A stretch of DNA of 64,000 nucleotides from Erwinia sp. E602. GTDB lineage: Bacteria > Pseudomonadota > Gammaproteobacteria > Enterobacterales > Enterobacteriaceae. A program made the translations under genes and the position numbers. Where the stretch lies: assembly GCF_018141005.1 (NCBI RefSeq), contig NZ_CP046582.1:1054001-1118000 (forward strand), given 5' to 3'. The stretch's first letter is position 1. Each line of letters opens with the position of its first letter. This document shows, piece by piece, positions 27,410 through 40,938 of this stretch. The notes beneath the pieces were generated by a model. That model had not been told where the DNA came from. It worked only from the letters and a program-made list of their open reading frames with translations, and searched no databases.

Positions 27410-27742
27410 TTACTCTTCGTCAACCACGCTGAGGTCTTTAACACTGGCGGCGGCGCGGCGGGCTTCACCTTTATGCTGAACTTTGTTCAGCTGACGCTCA
27501 AGTTTGCCGATCAACTCGTTAATTGCCGCATACATGTCTTCATGCTTAGCGGTGGCGACCAGCGGGCCATTTGGCGTATTGATGGTGGCATCGGCAACGA
27601 ATTCTTTCGGCTCCTTCGACAGAACGATGTGCGGATTAATCAGGTGGGTTTGCCACTTTTCGAGCTTACTCAGACGGTCTTCGACATGCTGGCGGATGGC
27701 CGCCGTGATTTCCATTTGCTTGCTGGTAATGTTCAGAACCAT
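27410..27742 (-). CDS. raiA: Ribosome-associated inhibitor RaiA (protein Y)
   Basis: A 110-residue ribosome hibernation factor (E. coli YfiA, 113). It binds the 30S decoding region in stationary phase or cold shock, blocks tRNA access and opposes 100S dimer formation. Seen: [29 protein letters not shown], and the basic [23 protein letters not shown] helix. The tail is short, which marks the RaiA type rather than long HPF. GAGGTAAC precedes the ATG. A CRP-like site lies 64 bp upstream. Confidence 0.96.
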   Translation of the reverse strand: MVLNITSKQMEITAAIRQHVEDRLSKLEKWQTHLINPHIVLSKEPKEFVADATINTPNGPLVATAKHEDMYAAINELIGKLERQLNKVQHKGEARRAAASVKDLSVVDEE

Positions 27743-27803
27743 AGTGTTACCTCTCTGTCATTTCCGTCTTGGTGGATCCAGCATAGCGCGATTTACGCGG
27801 AAA

Positions 27804-27823
27804 GGTGTGATCTAAATCACGAT
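27804..27823 (-). promoter_or_regulatory. CRP-like operator upstream of raiA
   Basis: TGTGATCTAAATCAC at 27806-27820 sits in AT flanks and matches the CRP consensus TGTGA-N6-TCACA with both half-sites nearly complete. It is placed for control of raiA; cAMP-CRP regulation of raiA would fit its stationary-phase role. FNR binding is less likely because the left half is TGTGA rather than TTGAT. Confidence 0.7.
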
Positions 27824-27966
27824 TTTTTGTCACTTTTTGTCAAAGAAGGAAAATCTGTGAGAAGGGCAGAGAAACCCTCCTGCAGGCCTTGCAGCCGGGG
27901 ATATTCGGTGGCATTGTTGATAAGTTAACTTGCGGGGAAACGGGTGAAAATGCCTGTTTTTACAGC

Positions 27967-27997
27967 AAAAAAAGCAGCCTGTTACGGCTGCTTTTTT
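27967..27997 (-). terminator. Terminator after bamD (bidirectional)
   Basis: AAAGCAGCC and GGCTGCTTT pair around a 6-base loop, with T runs on both strands. It lies 13 bases beyond the bamD stop. Confidence 0.9.
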
Positions 27998-28010
27998 ATT
28001 GTGTCACCGA

Positions 28011-28742
28011 TCAGGCCTGGTTAGCGGCGATGATTTTGGCGACGCGCTCGGCTTCAGCGTTCAGCTGCAGCTGGCGATAAGCGTTTTCCATCAGCGGCAG
28101 CGCCGTGCGGGTGGCATCGGTATCGGAATAATCCTTCAGCATTTGCTCTACACGGTTAACCACAGCGACATAGGCACCGCGTTTGGTGTAGAATTCAGCA
28201 ACGGACAATTCGTACTTCGCCAGGCGCTCCTTCAGGAACACCAGGCGCTTGCGGGCATCGGTCGCGTACTGGCTGTTCGGGTAGGCGTGCAGCAGCTGTG
28301 AGAAGTCCTTAAACGCGTCACGTGCATGGCTCGGATCGCGGTCAGAACGGTCGATACCAAAGAAGCCCTGCAGGGCGCTGTCATCCAGAGCCATATCCGT
28401 CAGACCACGCATATAGATGACGTAATCGATATTCGGATGGGTCGGGTTCAGACGCATAAAGCGATCGATGGCAGCCTGCGCCAGCGGTAAATCGGCATTT
28501 TTGTAGTAAGCGTAGATCAGATCCAGCTGAACCTGTTGGGAGTACGGCCCGAATGGATAGCGGTTATCAAGCGCTTCCAGTTGCGTTATGGCTCCTTTAA
28601 AGTTACCGTCCTGCAGTTTTTGCTGAGCCGTGGCATAAATCTCAGCAGGCGGGCTGTCAGGCACCACGTCCTTGGAGCCGGAACATCCAGCTAATGCCAG
28701 GCTCAACGTGGCTGCAGCCACCAGATATTTCATACGCATCAT
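28011..28742 (-). CDS. bamD: Outer membrane assembly lipoprotein BamD
   Basis: A 243-residue essential lipoprotein of the beta-barrel assembly machine (E. coli 245). The signal peptide ends SLALAGC (lipidated Cys20). Five TPR repeats follow, for example [43 protein letters not shown] in overlapping helices. BamD links BamA to BamC and BamE and helps recognise substrate C-termini. Two further in-frame ATGs lie within the first four codons, so the exact start is uncertain. It is divergent from rluD across 131 bp. Confidence 0.97.
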   Translation of the reverse strand: MMRMKYLVAAATLSLALAGCSGSKDVVPDSPPAEIYATAQQKLQDGNFKGAITQLEALDNRYPFGPYSQQVQLDLIYAYYKNADLPLAQAAIDRFMRLNPTHPNIDYVIYMRGLTDMALDDSALQGFFGIDRSDRDPSHARDAFKDFSQLLHAYPNSQYATDARKRLVFLKERLAKYELSVAEFYTKRGAYVAVVNRVEQMLKDYSDTDATRTALPLMENAYRQLQLNAEAERVAKIIAANQA

Positions 28743-28873
28743 GACGATTTGATTATCCTCAGAGTGTTATTCAGGAAAGCTGTCCGTTTAGCTCCCGATA
28801 GTGACCAGGTACAATAGCACATTATATTAAACGGCATCGCCGTGAAAACCCAACGTTAACGAAGAAGCTGTAT

Positions 28874-29851
28874 ATGGCACAACTAGTAAAACTCAACGCA
28901 ACGGTATCCGAATCGCAACTCGGACAACGCTTAGATCAGTCTTTGGCTGAATTGTTCCCTGATTATTCACGATCTCGCATAAAAGAGTGGATCCTTGACC
29001 GTCGCGTCACTATGAACGGTCAAATTGTCGACAAACCTAAGGAAAAAGTGCTCGGCGGTGAGCAAATTACCATCGATGCCGAGATTGAAGAGGAAGCCCG
29101 CTGGGAAGCGCAGGATATCCCACTGACTATCGTCTATGAAGATGACGACATTCTGGTGATCAATAAGCCACGCGATCTGGTGGTTCACCCGGGTGCCGGT
29201 AACCCGGATGGCACCGTGCTGAATGCGCTGCTGCACCACTTCCCGGCGATTGCCGATGTACCGCGTGCGGGCATCGTGCACCGCCTGGATAAAGACACCA
29301 CCGGGCTGATGGTGGTGGCAAAAACCGTTCCGGCGCAGACCCACCTGGTGGATTCCCTGCAGCGGCGTGAAATTACCCGTGAGTACGAAGCGGTGGCCAT
29401 CGGCCGTATGACCGCCGGCGGCACGGTGGATCAGCCGATCAGCCGTCACTCAACCAAGCGCACCCATATGGCGGTGCACCCGATGGGCAAGCCGGCGACC
29501 ACCCACTACCGCATCATGGAACATTTCCGTGCGCACACCCGCCTGCGTCTGCGTCTGGAAACCGGCCGTACCCACCAGATCCGCGTCCATATGTCGCACA
29601 TCAGCCATCCGCTGGTCGGTGACCCGCTGTACGGCGGTCGTCCTCGCCCGCCTAAAGGGGCATCCGAAGCGTTCATCAGCACCCTGCGTGGTTTTGACCG
29701 TCAGGCACTGCATGCGACCATGCTGCGTCTCTATCATCCGATTACCGGAATTGAGATGGAGTGGCACGCGCCGCTGCCGCAGGATATGGTCGACCTGATC
29801 GCCGCGCTGAAGGCCGATACCGAAGAGTTCAAAGAGCAGCTGGACTGGTAA
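28874..29851 (+). CDS. rluD: 23S rRNA pseudouridine synthase RluD
   Basis: A 325-residue RluA-family enzyme forming pseudouridines 1911, 1915 and 1917 in helix 69 of 23S rRNA, needed for normal subunit assembly and termination. An S4 RNA-binding domain occupies residues 18-70 (GQRLDQSLAELFPDYSRSRIKEWI). The catalytic loop is HRLDKDTTGL with Asp139. LETGRTHQIRVHMSHISHPLVGDPLYGG is also typical, in overlapping pieces. The divergent bamD neighbour and downstream pgeF are arranged as in E. coli. It overlaps pgeF by 1 base (TAATG). Confidence 0.98.
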   Translation: MAQLVKLNATVSESQLGQRLDQSLAELFPDYSRSRIKEWILDRRVTMNGQIVDKPKEKVLGGEQITIDAEIEEEARWEAQDIPLTIVYEDDDILVINKPRDLVVHPGAGNPDGTVLNALLHHFPAIADVPRAGIVHRLDKDTTGLMVVAKTVPAQTHLVDSLQRREITREYEAVAIGRMTAGGTVDQPISRHSTKRTHMAVHPMGKPATTHYRIMEHFRAHTRLRLRLETGRTHQIRVHMSHISHPLVGDPLYGGRPRPPKGASEAFISTLRGFDRQALHATMLRLYHPITGIEMEWHAPLPQDMVDLIAALKADTEEFKEQLDW

Positions 29852-30579
29852 TGGGTCTGATTACCCCGCAATGGACGGTGCCGGCCAACGTACGCGCCGG
29901 CAGCAGCACACGCAGCGGGGGCGTTAGCACGGCGCCCTGGGACAGTCTGAATCTTGGTGCCCACGTCGGTGATGACGGGCAGCGGGTGCAGGAGAATCGT
30001 CAGCGGCTGCTGCAGCTGGCGGAACTGCCCGCGATGCCGGTCTGGCTGGAGCAGGTCCACGGTATCGAGGTACTGCGGCTTAACGGGGACATGCCAGCGG
30101 CGGTGCGAGCCGATGCGGTGTGGACCCGGCAGCCGGGCGTGGTCTGCGCGGTGATGACCGCCGACTGCCTGCCGGTACTGTTCTGTTCTCAGGACGGCCA
30201 GCAGGTGGCGGCGGCGCATGCCGGCTGGCGTGGCCTGTGTGCCGGGATACTGGAAGCTACTCTGGCGGCGTTTTCCGTTCCGCCGTCAGAGATTAGCTGC
30301 TGGCTCGGACCGGCGATCGGCCCGACCGCATTTGAGGTCGGTGCCGAGGTGCGGGAGGCATTTGTCAGCCAGCATGCTGAAGCCGATGCGGCATTCCGTC
30401 CGCAGGGTGAAAAGTTCACCGCCGATCTCTGGCTGCTGGCAAAACAGCGCCTGCAAGGTGCCGGTGTGGCGCAAGTTTTCGGCGGGGGTGACTGCACTTT
30501 TAACCAGCATGAGCAATTTTTCTCCTTCCGACGCGATGGAATCACCGGCCGTATGGCAAGTTTCATCTGGCTGAGTTAA
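29851..30579 (+). CDS. pgeF: Peptidoglycan editing factor PgeF (YfiH)
   Basis: A 242-residue DUF152/laccase-domain protein (E. coli YfiH, 243). In E. coli it is a dipeptide oxidoreductase-like editing factor that removes wrongly incorporated L-Ser from UDP-MurNAc precursors. The metal site residues are visible: His70 in WLEQVHG, Cys106 in MTADCLPVL and His123 in AAHAGWRGLCAG. The end RRDGITGRMASFIWL is conserved. The ATG overlaps the rluD stop, so the two are translationally coupled. Confidence 0.94.
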   Translation: MGLITPQWTVPANVRAGSSTRSGGVSTAPWDSLNLGAHVGDDGQRVQENRQRLLQLAELPAMPVWLEQVHGIEVLRLNGDMPAAVRADAVWTRQPGVVCAVMTADCLPVLFCSQDGQQVAAAHAGWRGLCAGILEATLAAFSVPPSEISCWLGPAIGPTAFEVGAEVREAFVSQHAEADAAFRPQGEKFTADLWLLAKQRLQGAGVAQVFGGGDCTFNQHEQFFSFRRDGITGRMASFIWLS

Positions 30580-30639
30580 CCTAGCGCCACAAGACGGTCC
30601 GGAATGATGTTTTTTTCTCCAAAAACTCAGGTCAGATAC

Positions 30640-30667
30640 CTTGAAAATTTGAGGGATGACCTCATCT
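30640..30667 (+). promoter_or_regulatory. Sigma-32 heat-shock promoter of clpB
   Basis: CTTGAAA (30640-30646), 13 bp, and CCTCATCT (30660-30667) fit the sigma-32 consensus CTTGAAA-N13/14-CCCCATNT. It lies 38 bases before the clpB start. Confidence 0.9.
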
Positions 30668-30704
30668 AATCTCCAGTAGCAATCTGACCTGAAAGGGGGA
30701 AATG

Positions 30705-33278
30705 ATGCGTCTGGATCGTCTTACTAACAAATTCCAGTTGGCTCTTGCCGACGCCCAGTCTCTGGCCCTTGGCCGCGATAACCAATTTATTGAACCTCTG
30801 CACCTGATGAGCGCCCTGCTTAGCCAGGAAGGCGGATCGGTTCGTCCTCTCCTGACCGCCGCCGGCGTTAACGTGGCCGAACTGCGTAACGGCATTGAAC
30901 AGGCTCTTAGCCGTCTGCCGCAGGTCGAAGGCACCGACGGCGATGTGCAGCCCTCTGCCGATCTCGGCCGGGTACTTAACCTGTGCGACAAGCTGGCGCA
31001 AAAGCGCGGCGACAACTTTATCTCCTCCGAACTGTTTGTGCTGGCGGCGCTGGAATCGCGCGGTTCGCTGGCGGACTTACTGAAATCGGCTGGGGTGACC
31101 AGCGAGAAACTGACAAAAGCGATTGAGCAGATGCGCGGAGGCGACAGCGTGAACGACCAGGGTGCCGAAGACCAGCGTCAGGCATTGAAGAAATACACCA
31201 TCGATCTCACCGAACGGGCAGAGCTGGGTAAGCTTGACCCGGTGATCGGTCGTGATGAAGAGATCCGCCGCACCATTCAGGTGCTGCAGCGCCGTACCAA
31301 GAATAACCCGGTGCTGATCGGTGAACCCGGCGTGGGTAAAACCGCGATCGTTGAAGGGCTGGCGCAGCGCATTATCAACGGCGAAGTGCCTGAGGGGCTG
31401 AAGGGCCGCCGCGTACTGGCGCTGGATATGGGTGCACTGGTGGCCGGGGCGAAATACCGCGGTGAATTCGAGGAGCGTCTGAAAGGCGTCCTCAACGATC
31501 TGTCGAAGCAGGAAGGCAACGTCATTCTGTTTATCGATGAGCTGCACACCATGGTCGGTGCCGGTAAGGCAGACGGTGCGATGGACGCCGGTAATATGCT
31601 GAAGCCGGCGCTGGCCCGCGGTGAGCTACACTGCGTCGGTGCCACCACGCTGGATGAGTATCGTCAGTATATAGAGAAGGATGCCGCGCTGGAGCGTCGC
31701 TTCCAGAAGGTGTTTGTCGCTGAGCCAACGGTGGAAGACACCATTGCCATCCTGCGCGGCCTGAAAGAACGCTATGAGCTGCATCACCATGTGCAGATCA
31801 CCGATCCGGCCATCGTCGCGGCGGCCACGCTGTCGCACCGCTATATTGCCGACCGCAAGCTGCCGGATAAGGCGATCGACCTGATCGACGAAGCGGCATC
31901 CAGCATCCGTATGCAGATTGACTCGAAGCCGGAATCGCTCGATCGCCTGGAGCGGCGGATTATCCAGCTTAAGCTGGAGCAGCAGGCGCTGAAGAAAGAG
32001 TCTGATGATGCCAGCATCAAACGTCTGGAGATGCTGGAGAACGAACTCGGCCAGAAAGAGCGTGAATACTCTGAGCTGGAAGAAGAGTGGAAGGCGGAAA
32101 AAGCCTCGCTCTCCGGTACCCAGCATATTAAAGCCGAACTGGAGCAGGCGAAGCTGACCATGGAGCAGGCGCGTCGCCAGGGTGACCTGGCTCAGATGTC
32201 CGAGCTGCAGTACGGCAAGATCCCGGATCTGGAAAAACAGCTGGCGGCGGCAACCCAGGCCGAAGGCAAAACCATGCGTCTGCTGCGTAACCGCGTCACC
32301 GACGTTGAGATTGCCGACGTACTGGCGCGCTGGACCGGTATTCCGGTAGCGCGGATGATGGAAGGCGAGCGCGATAAGCTGCTGCGGATGGAGCAGGAAC
32401 TGCATAAGCGGGTGATTGGTCAGAACGAAGCGGTGGAAGCGGTCTCTAATGCGATTCGCCGCAGCCGCGCTGGCCTGGCCGATCCCAACCGTCCGATCGG
32501 TTCGTTCCTGTTCCTCGGCCCGACCGGGGTGGGTAAAACCGAACTCTGTAAGGCGCTGGCTAACTTTATGTTCGACAGCGACGAAGCGATGGTGCGCATC
32601 GACATGTCCGAGTTTATGGAAAAACATTCGGTGTCGCGGCTGGTGGGGGCACCTCCGGGGTATGTCGGTTATGAAGAGGGCGGTTATCTGACCGAAGCCG
32701 TTCGCCGCCGCCCTTACTCCGTCATTCTGTTAGATGAAGTAGAGAAGGCACACCCGGACGTGTTCAATATCCTGCTGCAGGTGCTGGACGATGGCCGCCT
32801 TACCGACGGTCAGGGGCGCACGGTGGACTTCCGTAACACCGTGGTGATCATGACCTCGAACCTCGGTTCCGATCTGATTCAGGAGCGCTTCGGTGCGCTG
32901 AGCTACGGTGAAATGAAGGAACTGGTGATGTCGGTGGTCAGCCACAGCTTCCGTCCGGAGTTTATCAACCGTATTGACGAGCTGGTGGTGTTCCATCCGC
33001 TGGGTGAAAACCATATTGCCTCGATTGCCCGTATTCAGCTTGGCCGCCTGTATCAGCGCCTGGAAGAACGCGGCTTTGAGTTGCAGATCTCCGATCAGGC
33101 GTTGCAGCTGTTGGGCGAGAACGGCTTCGACCCGGTGTACGGTGCAAGGCCGCTGAAACGGGCTATCCAGCAGCAAATTGAGAATCCGCTGGCGCAGCAG
33201 ATCCTTTCCGGGGCGCTGGTACCGGGAAAAACCATCCGGATGGATGTTAAAGACGGCGTAATCGTGGCGCATCAGTAA
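30705..33278 (+). CDS. clpB: Protein disaggregase ClpB
   Basis: An 857-residue Hsp100 AAA+ protein, the same length as E. coli ClpB. It forms a hexameric ring that threads aggregated proteins with DnaK. An N domain occupies about residues 1-145. AAA-1 has Walker [10 protein letters not shown] and Walker B LFIDELH. The coiled-coil middle domain spans about 410-530, and AAA-2 has GPTGVGKTE and [10 protein letters not shown]. An adjacent in-frame ATG lies at 30702; 30705 gives the conserved start [10 protein letters not shown] and better spacing to AGGGGG. A sigma-32 promoter precedes it. Confidence 0.98.
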   Translation: MRLDRLTNKFQLALADAQSLALGRDNQFIEPLHLMSALLSQEGGSVRPLLTAAGVNVAELRNGIEQALSRLPQVEGTDGDVQPSADLGRVLNLCDKLAQKRGDNFISSELFVLAALESRGSLADLLKSAGVTSEKLTKAIEQMRGGDSVNDQGAEDQRQALKKYTIDLTERAELGKLDPVIGRDEEIRRTIQVLQRRTKNNPVLIGEPGVGKTAIVEGLAQRIINGEVPEGLKGRRVLALDMGALVAGAKYRGEFEERLKGVLNDLSKQEGNVILFIDELHTMVGAGKADGAMDAGNMLKPALARGELHCVGATTLDEYRQYIEKDAALERRFQKVFVAEPTVEDTIAILRGLKERYELHHHVQITDPAIVAAATLSHRYIADRKLPDKAIDLIDEAASSIRMQIDSKPESLDRLERRIIQLKLEQQALKKESDDASIKRLEMLENELGQKEREYSELEEEWKAEKASLSGTQHIKAELEQAKLTMEQARRQGDLAQMSELQYGKIPDLEKQLAAATQAEGKTMRLLRNRVTDVEIADVLARWTGIPVARMMEGERDKLLRMEQELHKRVIGQNEAVEAVSNAIRRSRAGLADPNRPIGSFLFLGPTGVGKTELCKALANFMFDSDEAMVRIDMSEFMEKHSVSRLVGAPPGYVGYEEGGYLTEAVRRRPYSVILLDEVEKAHPDVFNILLQVLDDGRLTDGQGRTVDFRNTVVIMTSNLGSDLIQERFGALSYGEMKELVMSVVSHSFRPEFINRIDELVVFHPLGENHIASIARIQLGRLYQRLEERGFELQISDQALQLLGENGFDPVYGARPLKRAIQQQIENPLAQQILSGALVPGKTIRMDVKDGVIVAHQ
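31137..31151 (+). promoter_or_regulatory. Internal translation start for short ClpB
   Basis: A perfect GGAGG (31137-31141) lies 7 bases before an in-frame GTG (31149-31151) at codon 149 of the 857-codon gene. E. coli is known to make a ClpB form lacking the N domain from this same GTG, and both elements are kept here. Confidence 0.88.
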
Positions 33279-33293
33279 GGTTAGTCGAGTAGC

Positions 33294-33318
33294 AAAAATG
33301 GGCCTCTGGCCCATTTTT
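33294..33318 (+). terminator. Intrinsic terminator after clpB
   Basis: AAAAATGGGCC-TCT-GGCCCATTTTT, an 11-bp stem ending in T residues, begins 16 bases after the stop codon. Confidence 0.95.
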
Positions 33319-33401
33319 GTTGAATAAAGCAGCAAAAGAGCGCGTTAATCAGCCTTTCTGGTGGAAAAGTAAACGCTTGAAAAGTTTTTTGCAATTAGCC
33401 C

Positions 33402-33429
33402 TTGTCAGCCTCCAGAAAATCCCTATACT
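33402..33429 (+). promoter_or_regulatory. rRNA operon promoter P1
   Basis: TTGTCA (33402-33407) and TATACT (33424-33429) lie 16 bp apart with a GC-rich GCGCCTCC discriminator, typical of rrn P1 under ppGpp control. The 40 bases upstream are AT-rich (AAAGTTTTTTGCAATTA), fitting an UP element. The stretch 33319-33400 otherwise holds only presumed Fis-binding DNA. Confidence 0.93.
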
Positions 33430-33521
33430 GCGCCTCCACTGACACGGAACAACGGCTTACGAGTCACCGGGTCAGGAGCTTCAGGTAACTGAAGCGACAG
33501 AGAAAAATCTTCAAAAAAAGA

Positions 33522-33549
33522 TTGACTCTGAATGAGGAAAGCGTAACAT
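33522..33549 (+). promoter_or_regulatory. rRNA operon promoter P2
   Basis: TTGACT (33522-33527) and TAACAT (33544-33549) are separated by 16 bp, about 120 bp after P1, the spacing usual in enterobacterial rrn operons. Confidence 0.88.
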
Positions 33550-33588
33550 ACGCCACCTCGCAACAGGAAGCTTCGGCACTGATTGCAC

Positions 33589-33600
33589 CGCTCTTTAACA
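33589..33600 (+). promoter_or_regulatory. rrn leader boxA antitermination site
   Basis: CGCTCTTTAACA matches the rrn boxA consensus TGCTCTTTAACA at 11 of 12 positions. NusB-S10 and SuhB bind it in the nascent RNA and protect the untranslated transcript from Rho. A second CGCTCTTTAAAA copy occurs before 23S near 35619. Confidence 0.92.
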
Positions 33601-33755
33601 ATTTATCAGACAATCTGTGTGGGCACTCGCAGGATTGATATCAGACACCTCCGGGTGTCAAAAAATATCAAGTCTCACGAGTGAACACATAATGAAATTC
33701 ATTATGACGTTTTACAGATGAGCATCGCTGCACTTGTTGCAGCAAATCGAACTTT

Positions 33756-35295
<1,540 letters not shown>

Positions 35296-35369
35296 CCTCA
35301 AGATACATTCCCGCGTAGTGCTCACACAGATTGTCTGATGAAAAAGTAACGAGCAGAAAACACCTCGAC

Positions 35370-35446
<77 letters not shown>

Positions 35447-35483
35447 ATATTTTTGGTAGTCAAGGTTTACTGCACGACTGTAT

Positions 35484-35559
35484 GGGGCTATAGCTCAGCT
35501 GGGAGAGCGCCTGCCTTGCACGCAGGAGGTCAGCGGTTCGATCCCGCTTAGCTCCACCA
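35484..35559 (+). tRNA. alaT: tRNA-Ala(UGC)
   Basis: A 76-nt tRNA with CCA following tRNA-Ile in the spacer. Acceptor arms GGGGCTA/TAGCTCC and anticodon TGC in CTGCCTTGCACGCAG. An Ile-Ala spacer pair is one of the two usual enterobacterial rrn types. Confidence 0.97.
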
Positions 35560-35764
35560 TATTGTCTGTTTTCAATACTTCAGAGTGTACTGGTTAACAG
35601 TATGCTGCGAAGTATTACGCTCTTTAAAAATCCGGAACAAGCTGAAAATTGAAACGACGTATCGTTATTCATTCTCCGTAATAAGAATGAAGTCAACGAT
35701 ATGTTCGAGTCTCTCAAATGCTTGCAGCTTTCGAGCTGTCCTGCGGGACGCTTGTGGGTTGTGA

Positions 35765-38672
<2,908 letters not shown>

Positions 38673-38781
38673 ACAACGCCAGAAGCGTTCTGGTGGCGTT
38701 CGAGAGACGCAAAGATTTTCAGCTTGTTCATAACGGATTTTGATTTGCGCGGCCTGCGAGGGCGGCGTAAACAACAGAATT

Positions 38782-38901
38782 TGCCTGGCGGCTTTAGCGC
38801 GGTGGTCCCACCTGACCCCATGCCGAACTCAGAAGTGAAACGCCGTAGCGCCGATGGTAGTGTGGGGCCTCCCCATGCGAGAGTAGGGAACTGCCAGGCA
38901 T
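38782..38901 (+). rRNA. rrf: 5S ribosomal RNA
   Basis: A 120-nt 5S RNA. The ends TGCCTGGCGG and CTGCCAGGCAT pair in helix I, and CCGAACTCAGAAGTGAAACG is the conserved loop region. It lies 109 nt after 23S. No distal tRNA follows; a terminator comes 14 nt later. Confidence 0.98.
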
Positions 38902-38914
38902 CAAATTAAGCAAT

Positions 38915-38944
38915 AAGCCTCATGCGAAAGCATGGGGCTTTTTT
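38915..38944 (+). terminator. rRNA operon terminator
   Basis: AAGCCTCATGC-GAAA-GCATGGGGCTT forms an 11-bp stem with a stable GAAA tetraloop and one G-T pair, followed by TTTT. It resembles the E. coli rrn T1 terminator. Confidence 0.95.
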
Positions 38945-39230
38945 GCGTCTTCAGTTTCGGCGAATAAAGCAAGAGGCAGTTCTCTTTCTTTCAAATCATC
39001 CAGCCAAAACGTTGCGATATGATAGCTCGCACTCTCTGGTTATTCAGAGCATCCTCCTGCTAACCCTGCCTAACTCGAACAGGCGTAATACGTTTACTGT
39101 GCCATAATCAAATGGCGGTAAATGCTTAAAGAACTTATAAAACATAATCTTATAGACAGATTTTTCTTACATCTCTGCGGCAGGATGCCGCCGTTATCAG
39201 GCTAAGAAGGTTAACTAACGAGGATAAATC
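38945..39230. other. Gap between rRNA operon and kgtP
   Basis: This AT-rich stretch holds no supported gene. It must contain the kgtP promoter; a precise site could not be chosen. GAGG at 39220-39223 is the Shine-Dalgarno of kgtP. Confidence 0.5.
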
Positions 39231-40532
39231 ATGGCTGAGTCCATCTCTGAGCTGTCGGCTAACGCCGCTGATTCGCTTACCCCGCAACAACGTATTCGCG
39301 CTATCGTTGGCGCCTCTTCCGGTAACCTGGTGGAGTGGTTCGACTTCTACGTCTATTCGTTCTGTTCGCTCTATTTTGCACATATCTTTTTCCCCAGCGG
39401 TAACACCACCACGCAGCTGCTGCAAACCGCTGGCGTATTTGCCGCCGGCTTTCTGATGCGGCCTATCGGCGGCTGGCTGTTTGGCTACATCGGCGACAGG
39501 CACGGGCGTAAAACCTCGATGCTGATCTCGGTCTGTATGATGTGTTTTGGCTCGCTGGTCATCGCCTGCCTGCCCGGTTATGCCACTATTGGCGTCTGGG
39601 CACCGGCGCTGCTGCTGCTGGCAAGGTTGTTCCAGGGGCTGTCGGTAGGCGGCGAGTACGGTACCAGTGCCACCTATATGAGTGAGGTGGCAGTTGAAGG
39701 GCGTAAAGGATTTTACGCTTCTTTTCAGTACGTTACCCTGATAGGCGGCCAGTTGCTGGCGCTGCTAACGGTGGTAGTGCTGCAACAGGTGCTGTCTGAT
39801 GAGGCGTTGCGCAGCTGGGGCTGGCGCATTCCTTTTGCGCTGGGGGCTGTGCTGGCGATTGTTGCGCTTTACCTGCGGCGCTCGCTGAATGAAACCTCCG
39901 ACGCGGCGACCCGCAAGCATAAAGATGCAGGATCGCTGCGGGGCCTGTGGCAGCACCGCCGTGCGTTTATTATGGTGCTGGGCTTTACCGCCGGTGGCTC
40001 GCTGAGCTTCTACACCTTCACCACCTACATGCAGAAGTACCTGGTGAACACCGCGGGCATGGATCATAAAACCGCCAGCATGCTGATGACCGCGGCACTG
40101 TTTATTTTTATGCTGCTGCAACCGCTGATCGGTAGTCTTTCCGATAAAATTGGCCGGCGTAACTCTATGCTGATCTTTGGTGGTTGTGCGGCAGTCTGTA
40201 CCGTGCCGATCCTGACGCTGCTGCAGAGCGTCAGCAGCCCGCTGCTGGCGTTTGCGCTGGTGATGCTGGCACTGCTGATTACCAGTTTTTACACCTCGAT
40301 CAGCGGTATTCTTAAGGCTGAAATGTTTCCGCCACAGGTGCGTGCGCTCGGCGTTGGGCTCTCTTATGCGGTGGCTAATGCGCTGTTTGGTGGCTCGGCG
40401 GAGTATGTCGCGCTGTCGTTGAAAGCGGCTGGCAGTGAAACCAGCTTCTTCTGGTATGTCTCACTTCTCGGTGCCGTGGCGTTTGCCGTTTCACTGATGC
40501 TGCATCGCCGTGGCAAAGGGCTGAAACTGTAA
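39231..40532 (+). CDS. kgtP: Alpha-ketoglutarate permease KgtP
   Basis: A 433-residue MFS proton symporter (E. coli 432) importing 2-oxoglutarate across the inner membrane. Twelve membrane segments are evident. The first loop signatures are [14 protein letters not shown] and the MFS motif [11 protein letters not shown]; the second half carries [13 protein letters not shown]. The sequence is of the metabolite:H+ symporter group with ProP and ShiA, and the N-terminus [18 protein letters not shown] fits KgtP. Its position next to the rRNA operon and opposite yfiM and pssA is as in E. coli. Confidence 0.95.
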   Translation: MAESISELSANAADSLTPQQRIRAIVGASSGNLVEWFDFYVYSFCSLYFAHIFFPSGNTTTQLLQTAGVFAAGFLMRPIGGWLFGYIGDRHGRKTSMLISVCMMCFGSLVIACLPGYATIGVWAPALLLLARLFQGLSVGGEYGTSATYMSEVAVEGRKGFYASFQYVTLIGGQLLALLTVVVLQQVLSDEALRSWGWRIPFALGAVLAIVALYLRRSLNETSDAATRKHKDAGSLRGLWQHRRAFIMVLGFTAGGSLSFYTFTTYMQKYLVNTAGMDHKTASMLMTAALFIFMLLQPLIGSLSDKIGRRNSMLIFGGCAAVCTVPILTLLQSVSSPLLAFALVMLALLITSFYTSISGILKAEMFPPQVRALGVGLSYAVANALFGGSAEYVALSLKAAGSETSFFWYVSLLGAVAFAVSLMLHRRGKGLKL

Positions 40533-40562
40533 CCCGCAGCGCAGATCTCACCGACCAACACG

Positions 40563-40883
40563 TTAGCGTGTCAGGTTCCACAGACTGTAGCCGGTGGCGG
40601 CACCGGCTACGTCCCATGCGAAGTCTTTCCAGCTCCAGCCGGTGCCGCCCTCCCGGCTGTCGTACAGCTCTTTCCCTGCGCCCAGACTGATGGCAAACAT
40701 CAGGCCGAAGGTGGCGCTGCGCCCTTCGCTCCAGTTCTGGTGCTCGCCGTAAGCATTACCGGCGGCGGTGAGGAAAGCGGAAGAGATAAAGTGCTGTGCT
40801 TTGTCGCGCCCGGTCCAGCGATCCTGCGCCAGATGAGTGCAGCCGCTGCAACAGAGCAACAGCAGGGGTAAAAGATGACGCAT
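40563..40883 (-). CDS. yfiM: Lipoprotein YfiM
   Basis: A 106-residue protein of DUF2279 (E. coli YfiM, 107). The signal peptide ends LLCCSGC (lipidated Cys15), and the mature part contains [33 protein letters not shown] and [21 protein letters not shown]. The function is unknown. It is likely outer-membrane anchored since the residue after Cys is Thr rather than Asp. It faces the end of kgtP (30-bp gap) and lies downstream of pssA, separated by a terminator. Confidence 0.9.
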   Translation of the reverse strand: MRHLLPLLLLCCSGCTHLAQDRWTGRDKAQHFISSAFLTAAGNAYGEHQNWSEGRSATFGLMFAISLGAGKELYDSREGGTGWSWKDFAWDVAGAATGYSLWNLTR

Positions 40884-40895
40884 GCGGACTCCTGT

Positions 40896-40919
40896 AAAAA
40901 AGCCCTGCTAAAACAGGGC
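40896..40919 (-). terminator. Intrinsic terminator after pssA
   Basis: On the minus strand GCCCTG-TTTTAG-CAGGGC is followed by six T residues. It lies 19 bases past the pssA stop and just before yfiM, so yfiM likely has its own promoter or depends on read-through. Confidence 0.88.
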
Positions 40920-40938
40920 CTGACCAAGGTGGCAATGC

